Shown in pieces: positions 24,191-36,653 of a stretch of DNA of 64,000 nt. The DNA is from Gonatopus flavifemur (taxonomy: Eukaryota > Arthropoda > Insecta > Hymenoptera > Dryinidae), in NCBI GenBank assembly GCA_018340375.1, contig JAFFJZ010000001.1, positions 42,462,001 through 42,526,000 on the forward strand, read 5' to 3'. Below the pieces are notes generated by a model. The model saw only the letters and a program-made list of their open reading frames with translations, was not told the origin of the DNA and searched no databases. Position numbers and translations under genes: made by a program. Position 1 is the first letter of the stretch, and each line of letters opens with the position of its first letter.

Positions 24191-25139
24191 AATGAGAATC
24201 AATGAAGAGAAGGTCCAATGAGATTCTTTGAGCAGGGTCGTTTATTAACCTATGGTTAACCTAATTTTCACCTCTCCTTAGGTTTTATTGAACAATCAAA
24301 TAGTATTTATTCCCTCATTTACCATGACAATCATGAAGATAATGTATATTCTACCGTGAAGTACGTTACTATATCAAAAGGTAACTTCCACAACATTTAT
24401 TCTTCTCATTGTTGAATCACATGTGAGCCTTCTCATCGCCAAGTTAGATAACCTGAGAGAGCAAAACCAAAAAACTGTCAAGTGAACTACTTTTTCAGCC
24501 GAAATCCACCATTGACCTTGAGAATTAACTCCAACTGTTGTTGGCGTAATTCGGAATCAACGGCGAGGATTCATGGCGTGGAAAATATGAAGAAACTTGG
24601 CTTTGATGTGGAATGAAAACGATACCAAAAAAATGTTCTCCGGTAGTCCAATTCGATTTTTAGTGTCAAAATAACTGTATTTGGCGTCGAACCAACACAA
24701 TTTCTTATAAAATTGGTGATTATCGAGCTGGGTTCCATTCCAGATTGCTGATTTCCTTCGAAATGAAAACGTGGATGAGGAAGTAGCGCTATCCGGCATA
24801 CATGAAACAAGTAACAAACATATTTGATGCGCAATTTATGGGAGTCGGAAAAGGAATAATTGAAATTTTCTCAGCACCAAACCATAATCCCCTAACGCAA
24901 TGATGCAGAATCAATCCATTGTTCTCCTATTAAATTCCACAGAATTTATAACTCATCCCATTTGATTCAATTAAAAGTATAACAAGGAAACAGGAATCCC
25001 CCATTAAAGTATAGGGTGAAGGTAGATGCGGTTCTTGACTCGGCTTCTAAAAAATATAATCATACTTTCCGGGTGAAGACCAGCCGCGTGACGATGAAGG
25101 GAGAGAGGACCTATACTTTGGAGCAAGCACTTCTCCTTA

Positions 25140-25503
25140 TTTGAACCTCTTTCAGCTCACGGCAACCATCATCTCTTCTCTGGGTAACTCAACGAAAGAG
25201 CATCGTATCCGTTCTCCTGTCGCTCCTTCTCTTTTTCCTCTCTCATCTTCATCCCTTTCTTCCTTTTTCTCTATCTTCCTCTCTTTCTCTCTTGGAAACA
25301 TAAATTGGAACATAAAAGATGACATCAAAGGCTTGATAACGTTATTTCGTGATAGGGAAACCTTTTTCTCACTTTCATCATTTCTCATCTCCTTCCATTG
25401 TGCAGTACCTACTTTTCGAGTCGTTTTCTTTTTCAAACATGATTTTTTTCCTCGACATTTCTTCCCTTGTGTGTGACATTGTACGAAGAGAAAGAACGCG
25501 AGG

Positions 25504-25539
<36 letters not shown>

Positions 25540-25560
25540 GTGGAGGAGAAACAGAGCGAA
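25140..25560. repeat. CT-rich tract and (GA)n microsatellite
   Basis: 25200-25290 is nearly pure pyrimidine on the plus strand; 25504-25529 is an uninterrupted (GA)13 array followed by GAAAGAGAGAAAG. The 169-codon minus-strand frame across it (25152-25661) is Ser/Leu- and Lys/Glu-rich because of this composition. Such tracts can bind GAGA-type factors, but no promoter is demonstrated. Confidence 0.75.
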
Positions 25561-27147
25561 CAGGTAACACCTTTCCAAACATTTCGTTGATTCTGTTCTT
25601 CGTGAGCCTTTTTTTGTTTCATTTTACGTGTTTTATACACTCTGCAAGAAATTTCGTACAATTGAAATCGTATACGTGATCGTGTTCTTTGGGAGTGAGT
25701 TTATGTTTGCGCTTCCTCTATTGAAACACAAGATATGTTCCCGTATTCTTTCTTCAATCCCTGGTTTTGTTCGTTCGAGGCAAGAATCTATTTCTCCGTG
25801 TCAAATGATTTCATTTTGGAAATGAGAATACAATGTGTGTCGATTGAAATCGAGTTTGAATATCTGCAATAGACCTCAGAGGATATGTGATTTTATCAAT
25901 TCTATTGGTTTCATTAACTCGCGATATGAATGGATCAGGGATAGCAACGTCGGGGAAGGTGGAATCTCAACTGACTTCCATGGCAGACATATGGTTTCAT
26001 GACTCATCAACTGTTCGTATGCTTCTTGATCGTGTGATTTCCGTTGCCAGAGAAACTGATTTGATTGATGCACTAAGCGTCATCCCTCCTGTCACGGTTA
26101 CATCGCTAAGGGAAAAGTTGGTGCATTAAACCATCCAGTCATTGAGTGGGATAAAATGAATGCAGAACGTTTGAAATTCTATCATTAATGCTTCATTATG
26201 GATGATACAATCTCCGTAAAGGTATCTTGTCATATTTAATGTAACGCTGTGCTACTCAGGTGAAATCCAAACTTGAGAAATTCAAAGGTTTTCTGAAGGA
26301 AGAAATTCAAAAATTCTGAAGAGCAACTCACTGAGATGAAAATTGAATATTGTAATATGATTCCTCAATTCCAAATGAAGATCTTTCAATGCTCCTCTGA
26401 GAGGTTAACAACTGCATCCAGTGCATTCATTTATTGCATTCCAACAATACAAATGATATTTCAAGCTGAACGATATAAACAGGACAATATGAGATTCAGT
26501 CTATCAGGGAAATTTGAAAGGCATGAATGATAAATACATTTAGCTCTCCTTTGTGCACCGAACCATAGAAATCTTGGTGTGGGTCGTCTACCGCACTTAA
26601 GTGTTTTGGTTTGAATTTGTTGATTGACTATGAAACTTGCCCCATTTCAATTTCACTCTCCTCCCTGTTTGGCACACTTCCAAAGGATGTGATATTACAC
26701 AGTACAAAATTCTCATAGCTTTACATGCATGCATGTACAACGTCATTGTATGCTATAAAAATGATAATACTATTCATGTCAGGACATTTGAATTGAATGG
26801 CAAGTTTACTAAACAGGAGATTTAAGGGATTCAAATTTCAAGTTTCTTAGATCTAGGATCGAAAGGAGTTCCGAATTATCGAGATGTAATTTAATGCAGT
26901 TGCTTTTGAATTAACGGTATTCTTGAATTGGTATTTCAGTTAACAGATAAGAACTTCTAATGGTACATGAATTGATGTTTATGTCGCATCTCTGTGGACT
27001 CCTACGTTCTTCATGTTTATCAGTATAAAGTCTTCGGAGATGGAAAATGGAGATTGTTGAATATGTTACCGAAGAGTGTTTTTATTGAAAGTGAAAATAG
27101 CGCTGCAACAGCTTGGTGTATCGTCGTTAACTATAGAGCACGTCGTT

Positions 27148-27211
27148 CATATCCCGAGACAGTAATGTACGTGCTATTGGCGTATTTGAGACGAACGGTC
27201 TCGGGATATGT
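27148..27211. other. Short perfect hairpin in a GC-richer island
   Basis: CATATCCCGAGAC at 27148-27160 is perfectly complementary to GTCTCGGGATATG at 27199-27211, with a 38-base loop. Outside it, pairing continues for about 6 positions with two mismatches. It lies in a 94-codon open frame (26994-27278) that is GC-richer than its surroundings. Confidence 0.45.
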
Positions 27212-27608
27212 ACAACATCATGACGCAGCGTTTAGAAGGCTGTATTATCACCTGGGACACCATTACGGTATCGACTAGACGCCAGTATTATCGTACGTAC
27301 CTGAAGATGTAAAGAGACCGTGTTATAGAAAATGAGAATCGCAATATCAATTGGAACTCCTCTTCTATTTAGAACCAAAAACTGGAACATGTAAAATTAT
27401 CCATTTGACTTTTGCAATTCATACAATTTCTGTAGCAGATGTATGCGCCACTTTCATAGGAGGCTACTGAAGTTCCATGAAGTTTACTGTAAGATTATAT
27501 GATTTTCGTGTATTAAAAAGATACAATTACGTTTGGTGATTGTTTAAAATTCCTGCGACAACTGACTCCAGGCTTTTCAAGTCTTATTCTCCTTAAGAAC
27601 ATTCCGTA

Positions 27609-28050
27609 GACCCCAGAGTTACTAGATCTCTCTACCCAAAATACTCGAAGAGGACTAAATGAGAAGGGATAAAACAACCAGCCAGACCTTCTATTTGTAT
27701 GGAACAGGGTTGTTTTATTCTATTTTATTTACTACACGAAGAAAATCCTCCACTAGTAGTTACTGTAGCCCACACGACTGGCTCGTGTTATGCAAAGAAA
27801 TCATTTCAACACTACTGGTTACTGTGGTAACACGGGTCAGTCGTGTCTGCGCACTAGAGAGTCGTTTTTCTACACTATCATCTGCTGTGGAGACACGACT
27901 GATTCGTGTTACCACAGTAACCAGTGGTGTTGAAATGATTTTTTTGCATAACACGAGCCAGTCGTGTGGGCTACAGTAACTACTAGTGTAGAATTTTCTC
28001 CGTGTACTCTTCAAGTATTTTGGGTAAAGAGATCTAGTCACTCTAGGGTC
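27609..28050. repeat. Foldback repeat interrupted by a nested MITE
   Basis: The left arm (27609-27650, GACCCCAGAGTTACTAGATC...) pairs with the right arm (28009-28050, ...GATCTAGTCACTCTAGGGTC), including ACCCAAAATACT/AGTATTTTGGGT. The old loop holds ATAAAACAACC/GGTTGTTTTAT. The nested element at 27735-28004 lies beside the right arm. Confidence 0.75.
27735..28004. mobile_element. CACGA-type palindromic MITE, TA flanks
   Basis: Almost the entire 270 bp is a hairpin: CACTAGTAGTTACTGTAGCC, CACACGACTGGCTCGTGTTA and GGTTACTGTGGTAACACG all have complements in the other arm, ending TTCTCCGTG. TA at 27733-27734 and 28005-28006. No coding capacity. Confidence 0.9.
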
Positions 28051-31000
28051 TTAATACGATGCTCTAGGATGCCCTTAATATGACTGAAATTCAGGTGGCC
28101 CGTCAAGCAGAATGTTGGATTCAATACGAAAGGAAAAATGGTAGAAGTCCAAAAGGTTTAGAAAATTTTAAACCACAACAATTCTTTATCATTTTGATAT
28201 CTAAAACATGCTCGCATGAGAAATTTTCAGAAAGATCGTTCACATTTTTCTAAAAAAATTCTTCACAAATTTCTCATTGCTTGGTCATATTTATGAGCGA
28301 TAAAAATCCCCCTACAGACTTGAAGAGTTCTGCGAAAAATTGATGAATCATAGACGTATCATAAATTGTGATCGGAACGTTAATGAAGTGTCACAAATAT
28401 GAAAGAGCTTTATCCGTGATGTTTATTTCTTGTTGCGTTTCATCATAGTTAATGGATTGGAAAAGTACACGAAGAGAAGGTAGGAAATATTTTTCAATTT
28501 CTCGAAAAATTGATAAGATTATAGAAAGGATTGATGAGTGTTATATTTACATACTTATGGTATGAGAAATTGTGGAATTTTTCAACAATGTTCTGAAATC
28601 CGGTCATTACTTTATATTTTTTTCAGTCATAAGGAAGGGTTGTTAATTGAACGTGAGAAGAGAAAGCGAGTCCTTTGAATGACTGATTTGTGATTACCGA
28701 GAATGCATCATAGTTTAAACTTGGATTATTCCATTGGAAAGCTTTGGAAGCGTTCTCCCTATTCAATCTCCCATTCAAATTCAATAGACATCCCAGCATG
28801 GTCTCCTGAACCATGTGGTTTGAGTTCAATCTTATCATTTGGATTCTGTGACGGCCTTTAACATCCTGAAGGATGTTTAGCGAACATACAAATTGAACCT
28901 ACGTTGTCCCCTAATGTTCTATTTTGTGATAAGATATCCCCCGTGTCTCTTCACGTGACCTATGATAACAGATCATTCGCATAGATGGTAAAATGAATGA
29001 ATTCACATTATACAAAGTAATGAGTTCTTTCTGAACTATCTTTTTCGAATTTTCAAGCAAAAATTATCCGACTATGAAAGAGTACATGTGGATAATTTTC
29101 TTGAATTCTTCCTCTGACTGGCATAAATTATACAGTCAATTATTTTTTGAGAATGACTGTTTAATTAATTAATTGAGTGAGAAATAGTTATGTTTCTTTA
29201 ATAAAAACGTATAGAAACATTATCAAAACATTATAATCGAACGATGAAATGTTATATTAAAAAAATTAAACACCGAACACGCGATGTTCTTTTTTAGCTC
29301 GAATAAAAAGCTTCTCGACAAAGAGGAGTTTTAAAATATTCAGTCACGTTACGTACACTGAAAAAGTAGGATCTTGTAAAGTGAGAAAACTGTGAGCAAA
29401 CAACGAGCTTTCCAAATACGTTTGAAATGATGGATAATTTCAAGAAAAAGCTCATGCCAGGAATACATGAGATGGTTGTTCAAGAACTGCAGAAGAATGT
29501 TAATGAACTCTTTTTTCCAAGGATTAATGATCACAATATGACGATTCGAATATGCAAATAAAGTGGAAAGAAAGAAGGATTAACCACGAGAGCGTTGCAT
29601 CGAAGCAATGTATCAGACGCAAAAATCCTGAATTTGAAGGAGAATCTTGTACCAATGACCTAAATATTCCATTCATATCTGTTGCTACTTTTCAACCCAT
29701 AATTCAAGTCACTTTTACATGTTTTCTGCAACGTTTCAACTCGAATTACTAAACTTGTTCTATTCAACGTGCTATTTCGTGCTTTAAATTTAGAAATTGT
29801 TCAATAAGTATTTGGGGTGATTGTCACTCATTTCTTTCAAATCTAAATGACGTGGGAAATCATACTCCATCTCTATACGAAAGATTTTTCCGTATAATTG
29901 ATCCTTTCATGAACGGATATTCGCAATTCCATTCACTGAACTTATTTATAAAAATTTATTTTATAGGGAGATATATTCTTGGAAGGGGAACACAACTCGT
30001 ATCACGATCTGCAGATATCGAACCAAGATAAAAACTGTTTGCCTTTTGGCCTTTTATTTGAGAAAATCGGCTTTCCGGTTATAGGCGTTTTCCATTCGAG
30101 AAATGATATCAACTGACTTGGCGTGAGAAAGAGAAGAAAGGTGAAACCGATTTCATCGTTTTATCGTATCCAATGAGTATGGAGAGAACAAAGAGGGGAA
30201 ATGGCCCGTTGGATGGAGCTACGTCCCTCTTGATGCAGATGATCCCTCTACTTTATTCCTTCTCCCCCTGTGATTCTCAAGATAAAAATGTCACCAATTC
30301 CGAGATTGGCAGAGGTCACGAGATCGCTACCACAATATATAATTCGAGCCTGACTCAAAAAATCAACTCTCAACCAATTGACGTGACTTGAACAAAATAA
30401 CAGATGCTTAGAAATTTCTAAACACGTTAGGAATTGGTGGGCGATCCCCAACAATTCTCATTTTCGACTTCATTCATCCTTCCATTCTTCCATCCATCCA
30501 TCCATCCATTCTCAGCCGCCCCTCACTCAACCCGTCGCTACCATTAAATACTCGTATATCAACGCGGCTTATCCTTCATAGGCGCCCCATCCGAACAGAG
30601 AAGGCGCTATATTGAAAATCCGATATCATTGATTCTCCTTCTTCTTTCCTTCCTTTCTCTAAAGGCTCCAAAGAGGATTCTCTTCAAAGCTCTATTAAAA
30701 TCACTACGGAATTGAAGTTACAGTAAAAAAAGAGAGGGAATGAATGCGAAATATTTGAATTGTGAGTTGAACGCACGGTTTGATGAATGTTTATATTTGT
30801 ATTTGTATGTACTTTTGGATATTGAAAGAAACGGAAAACAAATATAGGAATCTTCGAATGGGGATGATGGAAAAAAACAAACGCATCAACGACACTGGAC
30901 AAATAAGATTTCTGTCTCTTAGAACTTGAATTTCCTGATGGAATCAAATACACCAGTTCAACCCTGTGGTTTTGTGGTGTATTCGTGAATTTTTCACACC

Positions 31001-31071
31001 ATAATTGACACCAGAATTACCCTGAATATCTTTAGTTGGGATACAGTTGCATCGAATTTTTACCGAATCCA
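28051..31071. other. Gene-free stretch
   Basis: No supported gene. A small perfect palindrome (AACATCCTGAAGGATGTT, about 28860) and an (ATCC)n repeat at 30490-30509 are the only structures. 30510-30620 is GC-richer than its surroundings, with no visible coding signal. Confidence 0.45.
30490..30509. repeat. (CATC)n microsatellite
   Basis: Five consecutive CATC units followed by GC-richer sequence. Confidence 0.9.
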
Positions 31072-31307
31072 CACTGAGAGAATTTTATTAAAAAAATTAC
31101 CGTGAAATTCCAGTGGTCGAGGGAGAAGTAGGAAGTTTGAAAATATTACTGTGCTTTTTGTGAAACTTATCAAAAATATCCCTTTCAACTATTTAAAAAC
31201 TCACTCATTTTTACAGGCTGCACAGTAGGTAATTTTTTGAAAGATTTTTACTTGTCCTTCGCGTCCTGAAATTTCACGGTATCTTTTACAATTTAATTCT
31301 TTCAGTG
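31072..31307. mobile_element. CACTGAG-type MITE, CA flanks
   Basis: CACTGAGAGAATTTTATTAA and ACCGTGAAATTCCAG at the left pair with CTGAAATTTCACGGTAT and ATTTAATTCTTTCAGTG at the right. CA flanks both ends directly. Confidence 0.8.
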
Positions 31308-31737
31308 CACCCTTATATTATCTACCGAAAAGAAACCAAAAGATATTGATGTAAAAATTCACAAGTAGACTGTGTTTTCATGGTGGAATACCAAAATAAC
31401 ACTGATTTTCCACTTGATTTGCCCTGACACCAAATTTACACCAAGAAAACACGGTACAACATTTTCTTTAGGGTTTGGAACAAAAGTAAATCCATTATCG
31501 TCATCATCAAAGTCGTCTTTAGTTATCTTCGAAGTGATATTCGTTGATTACTTCTTTTTTTCATAATACCAAATGAACAAACATAGTTCTGATCGTATAC
31601 TGAGAATAGTGTACGGAATCGATTACTATGCGCTCTAGTTCTCATCACGACTTTAGAATAGGATTCGAGTGTTGACTCGCGATTTGGTTCCGAGAAACAG
31701 CGTTCCTACACTGTAAAAGAATTACATTAAGGTGATA

Positions 31738-32199
31738 CACTGGGAGAAAGGGTCTATTCAAATATTCGACAGCTAGGAAATTTAGTGACTGTAAATAAAA
31801 ATTAAGTTGTGCTAGCTAAATTTTATTTGTCACAACTATATTTTTTATTCCCATTGAATGTACCATTTTATTCTTATTTCAGACAGCTAGCCTTTTATTT
31901 ACCCCAACTAGAGTATACCTGGCGTAAATAACAATCTAGCTGCGGCAACTAACCAGCGACCCCTGAAGATGCCACCAGAACCATTGGTTGGAAAAGGACA
32001 CGACCAAAATTATTCTGACAAATTATTCGAAAATGAAGCAATAAAATCAAAATATCGCTCTGTACAGACCTTTTTCAACCAATAAAGATGGTCTGTACAG
32101 AGTGATATTTCGATTTTATTGCTGCATTTTCGAATAATTTGTCAGAGACGGTTTGACTTGGGTTGCATCGTCAGGGGTCGCTGGTATCTCCTCAATAGT
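31738..32199. mobile_element. Inserted CACTGGG-ended, AGCTA-rich segment
   Basis: Starts CACTGGGAGAAAGGG after TA, then AGCTAGG, GCTAGCTAAATTTTA and CAGCTAGCC blocks like those of the 47267-47491 family. No matching right terminus is seen; the right part is occupied by the element at 31953-32184. Confidence 0.5.
31953..32184. mobile_element. CCAGCGACCCCTGA-ended palindromic MITE
   Basis: CCAGCGACCCCTGAAGATGC pairs with GCATCGTCAGGGGTCGCTGG. The inner arms TTCGAAAATGAAGCAATAAA and TCTGTACAGACC pair with GGTCTGTACAGAGTGA and TTTATTGCTGCATTTTCGAA. TA adjoins the right end and TAA the left. It forms the innermost layer of the 31709-32482 nest. Confidence 0.85.
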
Positions 32200-32605
32200 T
32201 AACAAATATCAGTTTGGAATCCGACGTAATATAGCATGACATTAAGGTTAATCTATTTTATTCACACATAATATAATATATCAATAGTTAATTGATGATC
32301 TATCACAGATTAATATAATGGATTATGAATTACATTATATATTCATCAATTGCTTATCTTCAGTTAACTATTAATATTTTGAATTATACATTTAGAGAAT
32401 AGATCATCTCCACTGTTATGCTACATTAGGTCGGATTTCAAATCGATATATGTTAACAATTAATGTAACTGTTTTTACAGTGTATGTTGACCTATCGTTT
32501 CCATGGTAACGTAAACAGTTCATTGCACTTACTTCGATATTAAATGGTACTTATTACAATTTAGGAATATCTGTCACTGAATTCCTATTCTTTCTGGTAA
32601 TGGTT

Positions 32606-32768
32606 CAGAGATGGGCAGCCTCAAGTACTTTTTGTCCTCAAAGTACTTTTTTTTTCTGTCAAGTACTCTTCTATTTCCATGAAATAGAGAGATTTTTAGA
32701 TCAAATTGGAAAGTACTTGAGAAGAAAGAGTATTTCAAGTACAAAAAATAATTGAGACTGCCCATCTG
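32606..32768. mobile_element. hAT-type MITE, CAGAGATGGGCAG ends
   Basis: Left CAGAGATGGGCAGCCTCAAG, right ...GACTGCCCATCTG. CAAGTACTTTTTGTCC and GTCAAGTACTCTTC pair with the opposite arm. CAG-x-G-(A/G)-TGGGCA termini are characteristic of hAT elements. No 8-bp duplication is preserved. Confidence 0.7.
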
Positions 32769-32810
32769 ATTGAACGGTGTTAAGATTTAGTTTGAGACTT
32801 GTCTCACCCC

Positions 32811-32989
32811 ACCTGGGGAAAATGAATTCAAATCTAATGGATTCGATCTACTCAGATCTCTGGAGATTTAATAACTTTTCTCCAGAAATACTCAAGTATT
32901 AAAAACGACCTCAAAGTGAAGGAAGGAGGCTTCAAATCTAGCAAGATCTAACGAGATCTACGCGGATCTCAATCATTTTTCCCCGGGCA
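32811..32989. mobile_element. Probable MITE with AGATCT repeats
   Basis: CTGGGGAAAATGA at the left and TCATTTTTCCCCGG at the right are inverted. Between them, AGATCT or GATCTA/C occurs at least five times on both sides of the centre. Confidence 0.5.
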
Positions 32990-33788
32990 GTCACCTACAG
33001 ATGGACGGAGATGGATTCTTGAAGAACAACTAATATTTTAATTCTCTCTAAGATGGTTATCATTCAAGATAGAATCCCTGCAAGGATATATGGAGTTTTT
33101 TTTTAAATTTGTTTAGCTCGAAGATGTCTTCTGGATACATATTTATTCAAGAATGGTATCGAAGGGGCTTATTGACGATAACTAGAGTGTTTATCGTGAA
33201 TTTCCATCAATTCTTCCCTCCTGTCGCTTCTTGTTCCTTGCCTATATATATCGGAGATTCTTTCTTGTTCGGCTTTTCCCATCATTGCGTTTCAATCTCC
33301 TGAAATTATCAGATTTCCTCGCCCTTATATCTGTGAGTTTTCTCTCTCGGTTTTCCTCTCCCACTCTGTTTCTCTTTATCTTTCCATTCTCGTGACTCCA
33401 GACGGATATGTTCACTCCAACATGGGAACTGGTTCAAAAGAGGGTTGTAAAGTCGACTCAACTTTTACTCATACAATCAAAATAAACCATCATTTTTCGA
33501 CACCTGTTATATTTTGTTTCCGATTATTCTAAATGTTAAACGAATGAGGACAATGCGTGGAACGTAAAGTGCGATTTCTTTTGGATTTCATACTCCTTCG
33601 AATGAAAAATTGTTTATATTATAAGATGATTCTACGATTGTTGTCCGTAGAACACTTTTATAACAATTATAGCGGATATATATGTTATATGAATGGATCA
33701 AATGTGAAATTTTCAAGTACTCAAACGAGTTCAGATAAATAAGGTGTTTGTAAATAGGATTTTTTTGTAAACTTTAAAAGGTTCTCGA
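32990..33788. other. Gene-free stretch with CT-rich tract
   Basis: 33205-33400 is pyrimidine-rich on the plus strand. A 64-codon frame crosses it without recognised features. Confidence 0.45.
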
Positions 33789-34137
33789 GTCGAAAAATTT
33801 GGACAGTTTTTGTCCTCTTATTCCATTTTCAGGCTGATTTCGTCCTGATTGTTGAATAATGCGAACAAAAACAGTACTTTTTCATGATTTTAGTCTGAAT
33901 TTTTCCCCCAACGGATGAAACTGATTGAGGAGAATTTCAGACTAAATTATGAAAAAGTACTATCCCTAGTAGAAATCACTCTAGTCGTTCTCTAGGCCTC
34001 GCAAGGCCTCGCAAGTAACTTGCAAGGACTTGTGAGGCCTCGTAATTACCTAGAGAAATACTAGAGTGATTTCTGCTAGGGATTTTTGTCGTAAGTAAAA
34101 ATGGAATAGAGGACAAAAACTCTTCAAATTTTTCGAC
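33789..34137. mobile_element. GTCGAAAAATTTGG foldback MITE, copy 1
   Basis: GTCGAAAAATTTGGACAGTT at the left; AAATTTTTCGAC at the right with AGGACAAAAACTCT inward. GACAAAAACAGTAC and the AAAAAGTACT block mark the inner hairpin. A second element (33962-34083) sits in the right arm. A related, right-truncated copy lies at 55378-55591. Confidence 0.85.
33962..34083. mobile_element. Nested palindromic MITE, TCCCTAG ends
   Basis: TCCCTAGTAGAAATCACTCT pairs with AGAGTGATTTCTGCTAGGGA. The inner TTCTCTAGG/CCTAGAGAA and AGGCCTCGCAAG/CTTGTGAGGCCT also pair, giving a near-complete 120-bp hairpin. Copy 2 of the host element lacks it at the equivalent point. Confidence 0.85.
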
Positions 34138-36653
34138 CCGGGTTCATGTTTACATCTCAAAAATTGAATTCCATACAGGCGTATGCTGTTGCAAAAAGTT
34201 GCCATGAAAAAGTATTTCCCAAAGTTAGAGGAATGCTCTTTTCAAGAATTGATTCCATTCTCTCATGCCGTGATTAATGATTTCAACGAAATTAAAGAAA
34301 TGTTCTGTGAAAAATCACGATACAAAAAAAAACTTTCCAAACACTTGAGAAAGTAATTTTTCACCTTCGAATCGATTTTTTCATTCCTCTTGTACAACGA
34401 TTTTTCTTTACGAGATATCCAACTTCAGACTCGGCTTTTTCAAAGAGATTTACCAGTACCGTATTTGGTTTACATCTGTTCCATGTAGCGATGTATGAGT
34501 TTCTTTTTCACTGAGGTATGAAAAGAGCGATGAAGTTTTTATGAATCATTACTTACAGCTTCCGAACAATATTTCCCAAGTTAAAAAAAAACTATGAACA
34601 AACACACGTGAACAGTACATCCAATTGTACATGTTGCGGTTGTAAGATACGCTATATTTATTAACGAGCGAGGTAATCAAATTATGAAGGATAATAAAAA
34701 TTCTTCCCCCTTCAAACTACTTCATTGAAATTTTCATGAACTTTCCTCAATATACAAACATTCATCCGATAATTTTTCCTGTGCATGCACGTGGAATCGA
34801 TGTAATACTTACCTGCAATTCAGAAACAACTACTTCACATCGAAACTTCAACAACAGAATTTACGATCTATTTGAAAAAGAAACATTGTGTTATTCAGGA
34901 ACGTATGAAAATGGAGCCAAGATTGAATGAGGAGATGAAGAACGATGATGTTGTATAAATGAGGTTGGAAACAGGTATCAAGTAAAAACCACGTTGATCC
35001 AAATACTTAAGCATTATTCCAATGCATTGTATATACTCTTCCATTCGCGTATACACATGTATATTTTCCAGATTGCTTGATCGCTTACAATGTGATCATC
35101 GATGTGGGTCTGGTGTTAGGAAGCTATACGGAAGCATACAAGCGGAAAAAGCACAGTGATTTCGACAGTGATTTGAAAAGACTCCCTCTTCTGCTCTCCT
35201 TCTCTGCTCTTCTTCCTTCCCCTCACAAGAGGAAGATCACTGACATGGGATTCATCGTACCTTCCATGTATGAACGCACCCATGCGGGATAAGCTACACT
35301 TTTTACAGTATGCTAGTACCTAATGATTTGAAGGAGGACCTAACTTTTGAATGCATCAAATCTATCGGATATGACAGACTTCTGCATGGAATTATTACAA
35401 GGGTCTAAGTAAAAAAAATAGTCTGTATAATTATTTGCCTTCCAACTTTCAAATGGTTATGTCAACAACACTACCATTTTTGACTTCATTTTTCTTATAC
35501 TTTTGAGGATTCAATTCATACAAAGAGATCGAGGCCGTCCATACATAAAGAAAAGTAACTATCGTTAAAAGCCTGTTGTCCTAAAAAAAAGATCACATAT
35601 TCCCCAAATTCGTGTGTATGAATCTACGAACGACTTCATCCGTAGCAGAGAAACGTTAATGAAAGCAAGTGAGATCTACATTAAAATTCCTACAGTATGG
35701 AATTTATGTATCATGAGTTGGAATCAAGGGATCGAGGGAATGATAAGTGATGTCGAAACTAATTGAACGATACGATTGATTTTGGAATATATACTGAAAG
35801 ATGAAGAATGACGTGAACAAAAATAGTGAAAGACAAGAAAAGAATAAGCATCTTCTTCTGGCACATGTTCGATAACGAAAATTCCCCACAGACCCATTAA
35901 AGGTTTCCACGAGCAAGTGAACGTGTATACAGATATCCATTATCTTCCTTGTCTATGGAAACTCTTTCATCGTGGATCAAGAGGAATCGCTCGCTATCGA
36001 TCAAACAACCAATCGATCGGATCGTTACTTTTCTAAGATGAAATTTCAATATATTTATTTTGATATTTGCGTACTGTGATTTGATCTCGTATTCATTCTT
36101 CGTATCGATGTGTATCTTAATGATGTATTCGAGAATAACTACGTGGAGATCATACCTTGATGTTATGAGATGCATACTGTTTTCTCTTGTGCACTTTAAA
36201 ATATAAATTCTATGGAGATAAATGTCTGTGTATTCGTATGTGTCTTTCTTCTGTATCTCTAAGAAACCTACTTTCTTGGAAAAATATTCTCTTGATACAA
36301 GAAAATTCTATTTGCATCAGAAGTGAAATTCTGTACTGAGAAAATATTCTCTGAGTTGGAAGGAAGTTGAAACAAAGATTCATAACGTGTCATCGGTGTA
36401 GTCGACACTGGGAAAACTTGAACGATACATGGATTTAGAATTAGGAATTATGTTCTCTCGGTAAGTGAAATAGAATTGATAATTTATTGCTGTTCGATGT
36501 GATGTTGAAAATTGCTTACCCGATAAGGCTCCACGGATATGCTCCAGTGAAAATAGAAATCCACTCTTGTAACAGTAATGTTTCACCGAAATTTGGTTAG
36601 CTATGATAGCAGAAAATGCCACCTCTTCAGCTCAATTTGTTTGCTATTCTATA
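34138..36653. other. Gene-free stretch, one weak exon candidate
   Basis: No supported gene. At 35071 an acceptor-like TATATTTTCCAG precedes an open frame of about 71 codons (to 35292; contains LGSYTEAYKRKKHSDFDSD). I recognise no family and find no donor that settles an exon. Confidence 0.35.

Larger units (their letters stand above)
23659..27147. other. Sparse stretch with low-complexity tracts
   Basis: Contains a weak inverted repeat (24008-24190) and a pyrimidine/purine tract (25140-25560), both listed. Open frames at 23654-23902 and 25887-26129 look mildly protein-like but have no recognised domain; the first starts at a non-ATG codon inside an element end. Confidence 0.4.
31709..32482. 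mobile_element. CACTGTAAAA MITE containing a multi-element insertion
   Basis: Left terminus CACTGTAAAAGAATTACATT; right terminus AATGTAACTGTTTTTACAGTG; TA on both sides. Inside the right half the arms GGAATCCGACGTAATATAGC and GCTACATTAGGTCGGATTTC pair. The left arm is broken after ACATTAA: its continuation GTTAACAAATATCAG only resumes near 32200, so 31733-32199 is inserted DNA. Confidence 0.8.

Noticed and set aside
25152..25661. 169-codon minus-strand frame
   Set aside because: Crosses the (GA)n array and CT-rich tract; the Ser/Leu and Lys/Glu runs are composition artefacts.
27659..28041. Two antiparallel frames of about 100 codons with the same peptide (TSSYCSPHDWLVLCK)
   Set aside because: Produced by the two arms of the palindromic MITE, not a protein.
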